The notes under the pieces were generated by a model. The model ran no database searches. It was not told the origin of the DNA and saw only the letters and a program-made list of their open reading frames with translations. Made by a program: the position numbers and the translations under genes. Of a stretch of 64,000 bases of DNA, positions 27,901 through 37,233 are shown in pieces. Numbering within the stretch: position 1 is the stretch's first letter; each line of letters begins with the position of its first letter. Source of the stretch: Baylisascaris procyonis (lineage: Eukaryota; Nematoda; Chromadorea; Rhabditida; Ascarididae); NCBI GenBank assembly GCA_037389465.1, contig JAZARR010000059.1, positions 262,001 through 326,000 on the forward strand, in the 5' to 3' direction.

Positions 27901-30900
27901 AATATGCAATCTATGCAACTGAACAGACTAAACGCATGGGAATAGATTGGTGTCTTGAACTCTAGTGTCCAAAACGATGCCAAAGCATCTATAAATTGAG
28001 TAACGTGCTCCCCTTCTTAAAAATGTGGCTGTAAAATGAGTGAATGCTTTCCTGCAATCTTATTGTCGTTCAGTTTCCTGCGACGCTTTTAAGCACTGTG
28101 GGTTGACCAGACAAAGAAAAACAAGACGTGATACGAACAAGGGTGTCCCTGAGAAGACACAGAACAAGTGATCGAATAGCACTCATCGAAAAACGTTGAA
28201 AGAGCGCATGCAAAGGAGTCATACGAGACGGCAGTGCTGTGATTATCGACATCAGAAGTTGTCGAAGCAACTATATGCACGTCCTTAGGATGTGAAAAGG
28301 TCGGAGCTACTTTTTTTTTAAATGAGAAAGAAAAAATTTAAGTACACGGGAAAATGTCAGACAACAGTATCTGGCTCAAAGCTATTCAGGTATGGAGCTC
28401 CCTTATGCGGTGTCCTGGAAACAAGAGGTCAAACTGTATTCCTGAGAAAGATTAGCAGAGCACGAGTTGTTTGCCGCGTAAACCCGAACTCAATGCTTGT
28501 ATTTGGAAGGGATGTTCGCAGAAAACTACATTTTTTCAGCCCTTCGAGAGTATGCGATTTATAGGATCCGGGATGCAGTTCTATGTCGGGAAGGAGATGA
28601 AATACACCCAATTCACGTGTTCGCTGCACACCCAGAGGTGCATTAAAAAATCATGAAGTGTGTTGGGTATGGCGCCGAAGAGCCAACCCAAGATATCCGG
28701 TCGTGATGAAACATCGTAGTACTCGTTTTGCACTTCTTTGTGTGTGTGTGACGTTGGGTACGGCACAAAAGGGCCAACCCAAGATATTCCGTTGTTATGA
28801 AACAGCGTAGTAATCGCTTGCACTTTTTAAGTGGCGAATCATCACAGTTTCACATGCACGTGCTGAGTGGCCGTATATAATGCCTTTGTCTGTCTTTGTG
28901 CCTTTGACGGTACCTGAGGCCTATAAAAGGCGGCTCTCAGCCCGTCAGTAGTAGTCCTCTTCTGGTGTACGTCACGCTCTCCCGTCAGTGCTCATCTCTA
29001 TCGTCTCAGCCTTCTTCTCCTTGGCTTCATCTTGGAAGCCAGTTGTATATTTTCCCAATAAAGTGCTTATACTAGCTCTGCCTACCACTCGACCTACCTA
29101 TCGTCGTCGCAGCCGACACAACAAACCGCAACTCAGATACAACAAGTGGCGATCAGATTTCGGATTCGCGACAGATGGAAGGCCTACCTGACTCGCTGAT
29201 TCTGCTGCTCCAACGTCAACAGGAACAGCAGGCGCTGATGCAACAGATGATGGCCGCGATGCAGCAGCAAATGATGGCTCTCTCAGTCGGCACGACGCAA
29301 ACGATAGCAACCTCAACGGTGGATCCGACTCTCGACAACGCGATTGCAACCTTCACGTACGTTCCGGACGAAAACATTACGTTCGAAACGTGGTTCAAAC
29401 GCTACGAGGACAATTTCAACGTCGACGCTCAGAAGCTTGACGACGCAGGACGTGTGCGCTTCCTGTTGCGGAAACTTGACGCAACAACCTACGAGAAGTA
29501 CGCAAACTACATTCTCCCGAGGCAGCCACGCGACCTCAAATTCGACGAAACGATCAATATCCTCAAGGACATCTTCGGACCCAGGATATCGCTATTCAAC
29601 CAGCGTTATCACTGTCTGAAGCTTGCCAGAAACCCGCGAGACGACATCACAACATATGGCAGCATCGTCAATCGGGAATGCGAGAAGTTTCGTCTAGGCG
29701 AACTCAACCCAGAGCAGTTCAAGTGCCTCATGTTCGTATGCGGACTCCAATCGCCAGCAGATGCCGAGTATCGACTCCACTTGCTCAACAGGATCGATAT
29801 GAACGCCAACGCAACGCTCAAGGATCTCATCGCAGAATACAGACGGCTCGACAATCTCAAGCACGACAACAGATTGGTCGAAGATTCGAGTGCGATCCAG
29901 ACGGTCAACGTTGCGACAGTTCCGAGCAAGCCGAAACGCTTCAAACGGAAGGCGCCAAAGAAGCGAGCCAAGCATCAGACGCAATGCGACAAGGCAGCGG
30001 CACCAAAAACACCGTTATCAAAGGAGCGATCCAAGCGTTCGACGGGAAACGACAGAGCAGCTACACCAAGAACACCGTGCTGGCAATGCGGCGGCATGCA
30101 CTTCGTCAAGGAATGCCGATTCTCCTACCACAAGTGCACTCAGTGCGGAAACACAGGACACAAGGAAGGCTACTGTGCGTGCAATCGGAGACAATACAAG
30201 CAGAGGACCAACGAACGACGCCGGAGCTATCAATCAGACAGTATTCAAAGCGCCAAGACGATGACGAACGCGCAACAACGGCGGAAGTTCGTCACCGCGC
30301 TCATTGACGGACACTCAGTTCGATTCCAAGTGGACACAGGATCGGACATCACCGTCATGTCAAAGGCGTCATGGAAGCGAATCGGGTCCCCTCGTCTACA
30401 GCCAGCCACGGAGGAAGCTCTCGACGCATCGAACAATCCAATCCGTTTCTCTGGACAGACGACCAGAACGCTTCAGATAAACGGACGAACGGCAGCAGGA
30501 CTCATCCTCGTTGGCTATGGCAACAACGCGCGCAACTTATTGGGCCTCGACTTCATCGACAAGTTGGACCTATGGAACTTGGCCACGCTATGCGACAACG
30601 TCCGACGGATCACTCCCAGCGACCAGTCCGTCAAGAAAAGCCTCGATCGTGCCACCATTTTCAACCCGCGGGAACGCTATCCGGAGGTTTGCGACAAGAC
30701 GCTAGGACGATGTACGAAGGCCAAGGCAACTCTCTGTCTGCACATCGACGCCAAACCAGTTTTTCGACCCAAGCGGCCAGTGCCCTACGCAGACATGGCC
30801 GTGTCACCTACGACGTTTTGGTGGGATCAGAAGTTTGGACGCGTCACGTTAACCAACTTCGCCGACGGAGCACCAAGCAGGATGACTCGCCAACAGATGC

Positions 30901-32827
30901 AATACTCACCGCGCTACTGGACGATTTCGAGGCTCGTTCAATCCCGGCAGCCATCCAAGACACACCAGTGGACTCGCCAATCGTACAGCAATGGGCACAG
31001 CCACAACAAAACGACGACGGTCAACAGCCAGCTCAGGCTCCAGTGGATCTCCTTCGCTCAACTCGCGATCGACACGCCCCACAACGTTTCAGCCCCGAAG
31101 GCCAACGCAGAACATACCATGGCCCGACGGATCGTGCACGCAGGCGGACAGATCGTAGACACAGACGGACGAATCGACTTCAGCGGGGAGATGTTGGGTA
31201 TGGCGCCGAAGAGCCAACCCAAGATATCCGGTCGTGATGAAACATCGTAGTACTCGTTTTGCACTTCTTTGTGTGTGTGTGACGTTGGGTACGGCACAAA
31301 AGGGCCAACCCAAGATATTCCGTTGTTATGAAACAGCGTAGTAATCGCTTGCACTTTTTAAGTGGCGAATCATCACAGTTTCACATGCACGTGCTGAGTG
31401 GCCGTATATAATGCCTTTGTCTGTCTTTGTGCCTTTGACGGTACCTGAGGCCTATAAAAGGCGGCTCTCAGCCCGTCAGTAGTAGTCCTCTTCTGGTGTA
31501 CGTCACGCTCTCCCGTCAGTGCTCATCTCTATCGTCTCAGCCTTCTTCTCCTTGGCTTCATCTTGGAAGCCAGTTGTATATTTTCCCAATAAAGTGCTTA
31601 TACTAGCTCTGCCTACCACTCGACCTACCTATCGTCGTCGCAGCCGACACAACAAACCGCAACTCAGATACAACAAAGTGCATAAAATGGAGGCAGAGAA
31701 GGAAGAGGAATTAAAAAGGACGTGCCAGTGTTCACTTTGTGTAACCAGTTGTTTTGCGCACAATTGTGTTGATCTTTCCCCATGTGGATTGTGATCTTCC
31801 TTAGGGGCCGTAGCGAGGACATAAATAGGCTGCGGTCTTGCATGCTAATCAGCATGTGTGCTTCTTATCATCTCAAGCTACTGTTGCTAGCAATAAACGA
31901 GCTCGTTGCTCGGGTGAGGTCCTTCAGATGCCAGAACTATCGCAACTTTTCGCACTTCAGTTCTGTTAAACCTGTCGCATCTTTTTATCATTGGTTGTGT
32001 TGCGGGCGGAACATTTTCTTCCTCTTTTTGAGTGATAATCGTTCCGCAATGGTTCACTTTGTTTTATTCTTCGCGATGCATTTCCCATTTATCTGTCTAT
32101 CGTCATTTGTGACTGGCTATAAAGGTAGCCCATTTGTATCGGTGTGATGCTGTGCTTAGATTGGCCAATATTTTTTCACATGCATGTAGCATAAACGGCT
32201 CTGCGGCTGAAGTCCCAAAAGCGAAATAAGATCACTAGTTTTATTCGCCGTTCGCTGCGTGATTCGGAGTGACTATTAGTTCGCTTATCATAACGTCAAT
32301 ACCTCATCCTTCTGCCATTACAACACGTCTCCTGCAACATCACTTGTTCGCACTTCCAAACACTACGTTCCAATCACTGGCACCTAGAGATTGATCTCCC
32401 TCAGCATTTATGAGTAGCGATGACTCCAAGAGTGCGCACTATCTCGCATGCGGTATTACTAATAAATATTAGAAATAAGTCAGCGCATTTCAATGGGTGC
32501 CACATCGTCGTAATGTTCATCATGGTAGAAAATCTTGCAAAAAAGGTGACACCAGATCCACGTGCTAGAAGGAAACAAGGAAATCGACTGTTTCCTTTCC
32601 CTTCCTCTCCCAATCCCCACAAAAAAGCGATACAAATTCCATCTGCGGTCTAAATATGGGAAGGAATTAGATGATCCCGGTGATCGAGCACAGCAATGCG
32701 GATGAAGCTGCAATGGCACGTAAAGCTGCTATTAAAAATAACAACTTACTTTCCTGCCAGAGCGTTCCTTAAGTTGAATATTGTCACTGATAGTAGCCTT
32801 ATCGTTCTCCTGACCACCGTCCATCAT
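9928..32827 (-). CDS. anoh-1: Anoctamin/TMEM16 family protein (ANO1-7 type), 20 exons
   Basis: TMEM16 proteins are ten-helix dimers working as Ca2+-activated chloride channels or phospholipid scramblases in the plasma membrane. Exons (minus strand, high to low): 32827-32750, 27889-27746, 27588-27481, 26632-26525, 25495-25359, 25076-24902, 24284-24172, 23598-23464, 22976-22868, 21066-20923, 19785-19639, 19196-19038, 18125-17977, 17453-17307, 14643-14453, 13667-13462, 13048-12885, 12030-11904, 11461-11286, 10198-9928. All phases agree, giving 995 codons plus stop. The N-terminal dimerisation domain shows [16 protein letters not shown] and [13 protein letters not shown]. Later blocks are [46 protein letters not shown] and [10 protein letters not shown]. 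The six Ca2+ positions are present: N610/E614, E677/E680, E709/D713. Exon 17 needs a GC donor. The start is the first in-frame ATG of exon 1; an upstream exon is possible. The symbol assumes orthology to the ANO1-7-like C. elegans gene. The tail after about residue 860 is not family-conserved, and the acceptor of exon 3 is approximate. Confidence 0.93.
12883..12884 (-). other. GC splice donor of anoctamin intron 17
   Basis: The exon reads ...TGC AG and the intron begins gcacga. The next exon starts with a G at 12030, completing AGG (Arg) and giving [10 protein letters not shown], which matches the highly conserved CRYKDYRxPP of animal anoctamins. The nearest GT donors (for example after TTATGGG) leave the wrong phase for the exon at 12030. 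Confidence 0.85.
15134..15385 (-). CDS. Unexplained 83-codon ORF in anoctamin intron 14
   Basis: An intact ATG-to-TAA frame on the same strand as the anoctamin gene, lying between its exons 14 and 15. The residues look ordered ([20 protein letters not shown], then [18 protein letters not shown]) and I recognise no family. A T-rich acceptor (actgcag) lies inside it, but the downstream frame would need phase 1 while exon 14 ends in phase 2. It therefore does not simply splice in as an alternative anoctamin end. It could be a nested gene, an exon fragment of a transposable element, or chance. Confidence 0.25.
   Translation of the reverse strand: MTAQRDFLNLGFLNLTAAETNKTNRTIYGVTCIVQRPDGRCLYGLEESSFDLSDSQRSTRSSAFIECDRTKITVHRHPALNFK
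26205..26300 (-). repeat. Possible degenerate tRNA-derived (SINE-like) sequence
   Basis: On the minus strand TTAGTTAGAGTGC (an A-box-like string at about 26297-26285) is followed about 70 bases later by GCAGAGTTCGAATCGTGG, which contains a canonical B-box core (GTTCGAATC). The spacing is too long for a plain tRNA, and no acceptor or anticodon stem can be drawn. It is better read as a tRNA-derived SINE head or tRNA pseudogene than as a working tRNA. It lies in anoctamin intron 4. Confidence 0.3.
28656..28660. repeat. Target-site duplication, left copy (AAGTG)
   Basis: AAGTG directly precedes the TGTTGGG start of the left LTR. The same five bases directly follow the ACAACA end of the right LTR at 31676-31680. 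A perfect 5-bp duplication is typical of Ty3/gypsy and BEL/Pao integration. Confidence 0.95.
28662..28833 (+). repeat. Imperfect tandem repeat in LTR U3 (period about 91 bp)
   Basis: Two units begin GTTGGGTA at 28662 and 28753 and stay alignable for about 80 bases, to TTTGTG / TTAAGTG. Within each unit TTGGGT is followed about 20 bases later by ACCCAA, a short inverted repeat. The same pair occurs in the right LTR from 31193. The position in U3, upstream of the TATA box, suggests a duplicated enhancer or regulatory block; that role is inferred. Confidence 0.85.
28922..28928 (+). promoter_or_regulatory. TATA box of the LTR promoter
   Basis: TATAAAA within CCTATAAAAGGCGG, about 220 bases before the LTR end and 135 bases upstream of the AATAAA signal. 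This is the expected order for U3-R. The right LTR has the same box at 31453-31459. Confidence 0.75.
29057..29062 (+). terminator. LTR polyadenylation signal (AATAAA)
   Basis: AATAAA in CCCAATAAAGTGC inside the LTR. The functional copy for the element transcript would be the one in the right LTR at 31588-31593. Confidence 0.7.
29147..29164 (+). other. Primer-binding site
   Basis: TGGCGATCAGATTTCGGA starts two bases after the left LTR. TGG is the complement of a tRNA 3' CCA, the normal start of a retroelement primer site. I cannot say which tRNA matches the rest. Confidence 0.65.
29175..31250 (+). pseudogene. Gag-protease frame with truncated, frame-shifted pol remnant
   Basis: A single open frame of 691 codons starts at ATG 29175, 30 bases after the left LTR, and ends inside the right LTR. 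Residues 1 to about 290 are a gag capsid-like region. Two zinc knuckles follow: [13 protein letters not shown] (302-314, CX2CX3HX4C) and [14 protein letters not shown] (321-334, CX2CX4HX4C). The aspartic protease active site DTGS is at 387-390. [12 protein letters not shown] at 527-538 is the usual entry to the reverse transcriptase. About five residues later the sequence jumps to DNA that, in another frame (about 30798-31237), reads [20 protein letters not shown], a pattern typical of the end of gypsy integrase. The last about 150 residues of the open frame are therefore out-of-frame. RT, RNase H and the integrase core are absent. Confidence 0.9.
31185..31191 (+). other. Polypurine tract
   Basis: GGGGAGA immediately before the TGTTGGG start of the right LTR, the expected primer site for plus-strand DNA synthesis. 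Confidence 0.7.
31192..31675 (+). repeat. Right (3') LTR
   Basis: 484 bp, apparently identical to the left LTR, ending ACAACA. Confidence 0.97.
31676..31680. repeat. Target-site duplication, right copy (AAGTG)
   Basis: Second copy of the five duplicated bases flanking the LTR element. Confidence 0.95.
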
Positions 32828-32892
32828 GAATGAGCCACAGTCGAAACAATCACCTCGACTAAGTCGAGGCTTACGGCATTGATGGCTGCTAC

Positions 32893-32906
32893 CTGAAAGA
32901 AGACAG
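32893..32906 (-). other. Splice acceptor before anoctamin exon 1 (spliced leader or upstream exon)
   Basis: On the minus strand the T-rich string gtcttctttcag precedes the first recognised anoctamin exon. The exon then runs 65 bases without an in-frame ATG before ATGATGG at 32827. This fits a trans-spliced 5' UTR. It also fits cis-splicing from an unrecognised upstream exon, because the frame stays open back to the acceptor. Confidence 0.5.
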
Positions 32907-35900
32907 TATATAAAAACCTCTACTGGCTTACTGTAATTTTCTTAGGTGTTGCTGTACAAATTTCTTCACTGACATTTTCTAACAATCTCCTTAGAAGGTT
33001 ACGCCAATTTCTTTACTTGTGCTTTTCCATACAAATTTCTATGTTTTGATGAAACTGCAGATGAGAGGCACTTAATCACCCCGGAAGTGTGTAGTGCCTG
33101 AGATGATGTTAATCCTTGGACGGAACATTAAAGAACAATAAATTATGAAGGACAATAAAAATATACGAGTGGATAGTAGTGGGATCAGAAAAAGAGCAGA
33201 GGAACGAAGACATTCGACAATCAGACAAATTGAACGACATATTTAGAAAAGAAAATTTCGATACCCCACTATTCACACACAAAATGGGAACGTGATGAAA
33301 ATAAACAATCACGTGCAAATTTTATGCTGAATAATAAAACATGGGATAGCACTGAGAGGTGAGTGAGCATTAACCGAGTGACGATATGAGACGCATATAT
33401 GAGCGCCTTTCACTAAGTAATAATTTATTAGACAGCGTTATAAATTTCTATTTCGAATGAATGCAAAGAAGAACTCGCAAAACGAATGTATTCTTAGCAT
33501 GGAAGCTATAATTGCGGATGAGCTTATATTAAGCGGGGGGAAGGGGGTATAATGAGTGCTTTACGGTATCTTAGAAGAGAATCAAAAATAAGCAGGCCGT
33601 ATCCGAGCAGCAACATCATGGAAACGTGCATTTTTGCTATCGTTGGAGACGTGTCAGTCAGTGCACAATGAATCAGCATAACGATGTGAACAGTGCAAAC
33701 GTAACACAAACGTGCAGATAGATCATCAGAAGCACACTAATGTTGTGTGCAATGCTGCATCAAAATCGAATCCATTCTTTATTATCGACTCTCAACTCTC
33801 ATCTAATTTTTTCGTTAGGAAACGCTACGTTATCGATAAATAATCTCAGGTGTACGCCAACACTTTTTATTAAAAATAAAAAAAAAATTTAAAGGTAATG
33901 GAAATGATTGGAATGCCCACTATTAAATATTATATTTTAGGTTAAACAATGAGCATAATCTGTGTTTTACTCGATATCACCAAGTTATTATTGTAACCCT
34001 AGGTTTTTAACATTCTTTTCATAACTCCGTCTATAAAATAATAAGTATTTTTCAGTGAAATAGAAATCATTAAACTATATTACCCTCCTATTCAAAGTTC
34101 TTATTTGATTCAATACAAATCAAACATATTGTGACCACATATTTGCATCGATGTTTCAAGGTTTTATTTTATTTTCTATTATTATATAATAACTATACGA
34201 CAAACTCATTTCCGTTCATTTTCAAAAGTTGCGAATTACCAATTCAAAATTATTCAGTGATATTTACGGTAAAAGGAATTATTCTTCAATAAAACTGCAA
34301 ATTTCATTGTTTCATAAATCGATTTCCGATTGAACAACAAAAATGAGAACACTAAACGAAATATTTTATGCAAATGCAACATTTCATTCGTAGACAAATG
34401 CAAACTCAAAGGTGAATCATGCAACGAAAGCAGCCAACCTTTCAACAAACTCCCATATTCACTAATAAACATACGTCTTTTTATGGATTGCAGTAAAACG
34501 TTACTATAGTAAAGTGGGACGTTGGGGTGTTTTAATTATCGAAGTGACGCTCTTTTGCAGGAAACCGCTTGCAACTTAACGTCTCAGCCGACGATGCATT
34601 TGACCTTGAATTTTTCTAGTTGCGCAATGTTTGGCTTAATAAATCGCCGATAATGTTGCTCATGATGTCAACACGAACCATCGACTAAAAAAATTATCTC
34701 AAACATACTGACAGAATCTAAACTTTGAATGGCAACACTTCCGGTCATGTGAACGTTTTCAGAATGCTACAATAATGCAAATGAAGTGTCACCTTAAAAT
34801 GACATGAAATGAATGGAAATAAAATTATGGGAATTCTCACTCACAAGTTTCCTTAAAAAGATGAGTAAAGTGGGCGATGCGACAGCGCCACAAGGGCCAG
34901 GAAATTGTTATAGAATAGCTAGATCAGATTAGAGTTGGACTCAGCCAGTTTGCCTGATGCAGGAAATACAGGAGAAGATAGGGCGGAAGAACGTTTGAGG
35001 TTTTTTCTTCTCATAACAGCACCTCATGTAGTGTGTATAAATGAAGAGTAGGTGCACTTTGCCAGTTTACAGAGTACAATGCATGGAGATATACAGGCAC
35101 ACAGGCACAAAGAAGATGAACGTCTTCTGCCTGCTGAAATCTATAAAGTCTCACTTACAAGCTCTGTCATTACAACCTGCCCCAAAGAATACTGACATCC
35201 CGATTACTCTCACTAGCAATCGAGAGATAACCAAACAATAAGCGAACAGTCTCTCAGTTGTGCCTTGACGACTTTTGACCACAAAAAATTGTAAACGAGA
35301 AAAAACGAAGAAAAAATCTTGCACATAATAAGCGCTGTTCCAATATTCTCTCCCACTTCCTCGTGGAGAAACTTGAAATAAATTCCTTTCAAAGTTTCAA
35401 CGCTAGATATCGCTGTTGCAAACAAAATTTACAATGCAAAATAAGCACTGTGTCCATAAAATCTCTCCTCAGTTACCTCCATGCTGAGAAAGATGGAAGA
35501 AAATTTATAATTCCTAATGGTTCCATGCAATCAATTATTATTTGCAACTTATAACAGAGAATTTCAAAGCAGCACTAATGAAGCATCATCGCTTTAATGA
35601 AATGGGAGAAGGACAGTTCGCTTCAGCTAAGGCAGAACTATTGGAACTAAACTTCCCTGGATGAATAACAACCTCCTTTACCCGCAATTTCGACTAGCTG
35701 TCAACGAAAACCAGAGAACCCATACAAGAAAATATAAAGGCATACGAATAAGCTCATAAAAACGTAACAAGTAAATAAGCCCGAATGCTAGGATTGCTTC
35801 TCCGATGAGTCATTGCATGGAGACTGTTGTAGACAAATATGATGCAAAACAGGGTATTGCAATTCGATGAGATACGAAGCAAACGTCCATCTTCGATGCA

Positions 35901-36408
35901 ACTATCAGAACAACCTTTCTTCCACTTAACTTGTTGATTCAAAAAAAAAACATGTGTAACAATGTCATTGGCATATTTTCCCTCTAGTTCCTTCCTGTAC
36001 TGGGCTCCTTAAATGTTTCACTTTTCACCTTGAACGTATTCCCTCAGACCACGGTTCTCTCTACCCCACCCTCCCCCTTAAAGCCAAAATCTTAGTTACG
36101 CACCTGTGACTCCTAGTGGGCTTAGGTGTTTATGTACAAGCCAGAATCGCTTTCTTACCTTCTTGCTGTTCGGCTCGTACGAAGACCTTACATAGAATAC
36201 TATAAAGCGCTCCCGCCCCCTCCCCCCACCCCACTCTCCCAAAAAAAGTCGTACTCTAAGCCTGTAACCTTCAATCCACACCACATATTCGGTAGAAAGT
36301 ATGATGCGCAAAAATTGGTACAAGCGACTTTTTGCATGAACAGAAAAGAGCACTTATAAAGTTCGATGTGTGATTACGAGTTAATTTGAGCTCGGTCATA
36401 AATGGCAT
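32907..36408. other. Intergenic; exon-like open frames only
   Basis: No identifiable gene. Two minus-strand stretches look coding. 35213-35425 contains LKGIYFKFLHEEVGENIG after a gcaacag acceptor. 35678-35803 contains a membrane-helix-like FGLIYLLRFYELIRMPLYFL. Neither could be joined to a known family. 33.8-34.5 kb is very AT-rich and empty. Confidence 0.4.
36211..36240 (-). other. G-quadruplex motif on the minus strand
   Basis: The plus strand is a near-continuous C stretch. Read on the minus strand it gives runs GGG, GGGG, GGGGGG, GGGGG and GGG separated by 1-5 bases, satisfying the standard G3+N1-7 pattern. It lies just downstream of the hypothetical gene ending at 36409. Confidence 0.7.
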
Positions 36409-37233
36409 TTATCGGCATAACGAACAGCCAGAAAGTGAAATCGGAAACGCACCACTGTCTTTTTTGAGAAGACACTCGCTGGGTGAGGAAGACGCATCCA
36501 ATGGCAAGCGAGCGACATCTGCAATGGAACAACCTGCATAAACACAATCACATTAACAACTCAAAGTACACTTGGCCTTTTTTTTACACCGTGTATCTGT
36601 CGATTTCCTATCATGTGGTTGTTGATGTGTTCATTTGGCTTACTATCAATTTATAAAAACTCTTACCGTCGTAACCCCACATCATTAAACCAAAGCCAAC
36701 CGGGATTTCAAATGGCATTACGTGTTCGAAGAACTCGCTAGAATATGTTAATCAAAAGGCTAGCAGTTCAAAAACATCTTGCGATGAATGCTTAGAAGGC
36801 AGAAAAAGACGAGAGAAATTAGGGAACGATGGCAATGCGATAGAAAGGTGTCATGCATGAAAATCATTACAGGTGAATGGGTGAAAACGATAAAGCGAGT
36901 TCCACTTTCGTATAAGGTGCTCAGCATGAACATCTGGAAACGAAAACATAAAGCTGTCTTTACTTTTTTATTCATCGCTTACTTACTGTTCCGCACCAAA
37001 TACCAATGGATGTTCGTTAAAAAATGGGCGCAATCTAAAACGAAAAGTAAACAAAGATGAATCGGTAACAGGCATACGTTATGGACTCTTTTAGGTTTAA
37101 TGCGTTCACATTCACACTGGCCTGGTGGAAGCAACTTTCGTAAATAGTTGCTGGGCATCACTGTGATCGATGATGTTGCAAGTGGGATCTCAAGCAGAGA
37201 CGAGATCATTCCTTTCAACTGATACATTTCCAT
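36409..37233 (-). CDS. Hypothetical 98-residue protein, three exons
   Basis: Candidate exons 37233-37118, 36737-36667 and 36518-36409 join in phase into 98 codons plus TAA. The start ATG follows a caatctcag acceptor by nine bases, as in trans-spliced nematode genes. Exon 2 begins after tattctag and ends at gtaaga; exon 3 follows ccattgcag. The middle reads EFFEHVMPFEIPVGFGLMMW, and only this frame of exon 2 is open. I recognise no family. An alternative acceptor (tttatgcag, 15 bases upstream) would add five residues to exon 3. The exons might instead belong to a longer minus-strand gene with pieces at 39.5-40.8 kb. Confidence 0.3.

Larger units (their letters stand above)
28661..29144 (+). 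repeat. Left (5') LTR
   Basis: 484 bp, beginning TGTTGGG and ending ACAACA. It carries a TATA box, an AATAAA signal and a tandem repeat in U3. It appears identical to the right LTR along its full length. Confidence 0.97.
28661..31675 (+). mobile_element. Internally deleted Ty3/gypsy-type LTR retrotransposon
   Basis: A complete 3,015-bp insertion: two 484-bp LTRs (28661-29144 and 31192-31675) that look identical by eye, a primer-binding site beginning TGG two bases after the left LTR, a gag-protease frame, a short purine tract before the right LTR, and a 5-bp target duplication. It sits in the first intron of the anoctamin gene, on the opposite strand. Reverse transcriptase is reduced to its N-terminal edge, joined near 30798 to the last part of integrase in another frame. 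The copy therefore cannot move without help from a full-length relative. LTR identity, TSD and an undamaged gag frame indicate a young insertion. The Ty3/gypsy assignment rests on CCHC knuckles, DTGS protease fused in the gag frame, the [14 protein letters not shown] entry block and the integrase tail motif. Confidence 0.96.
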
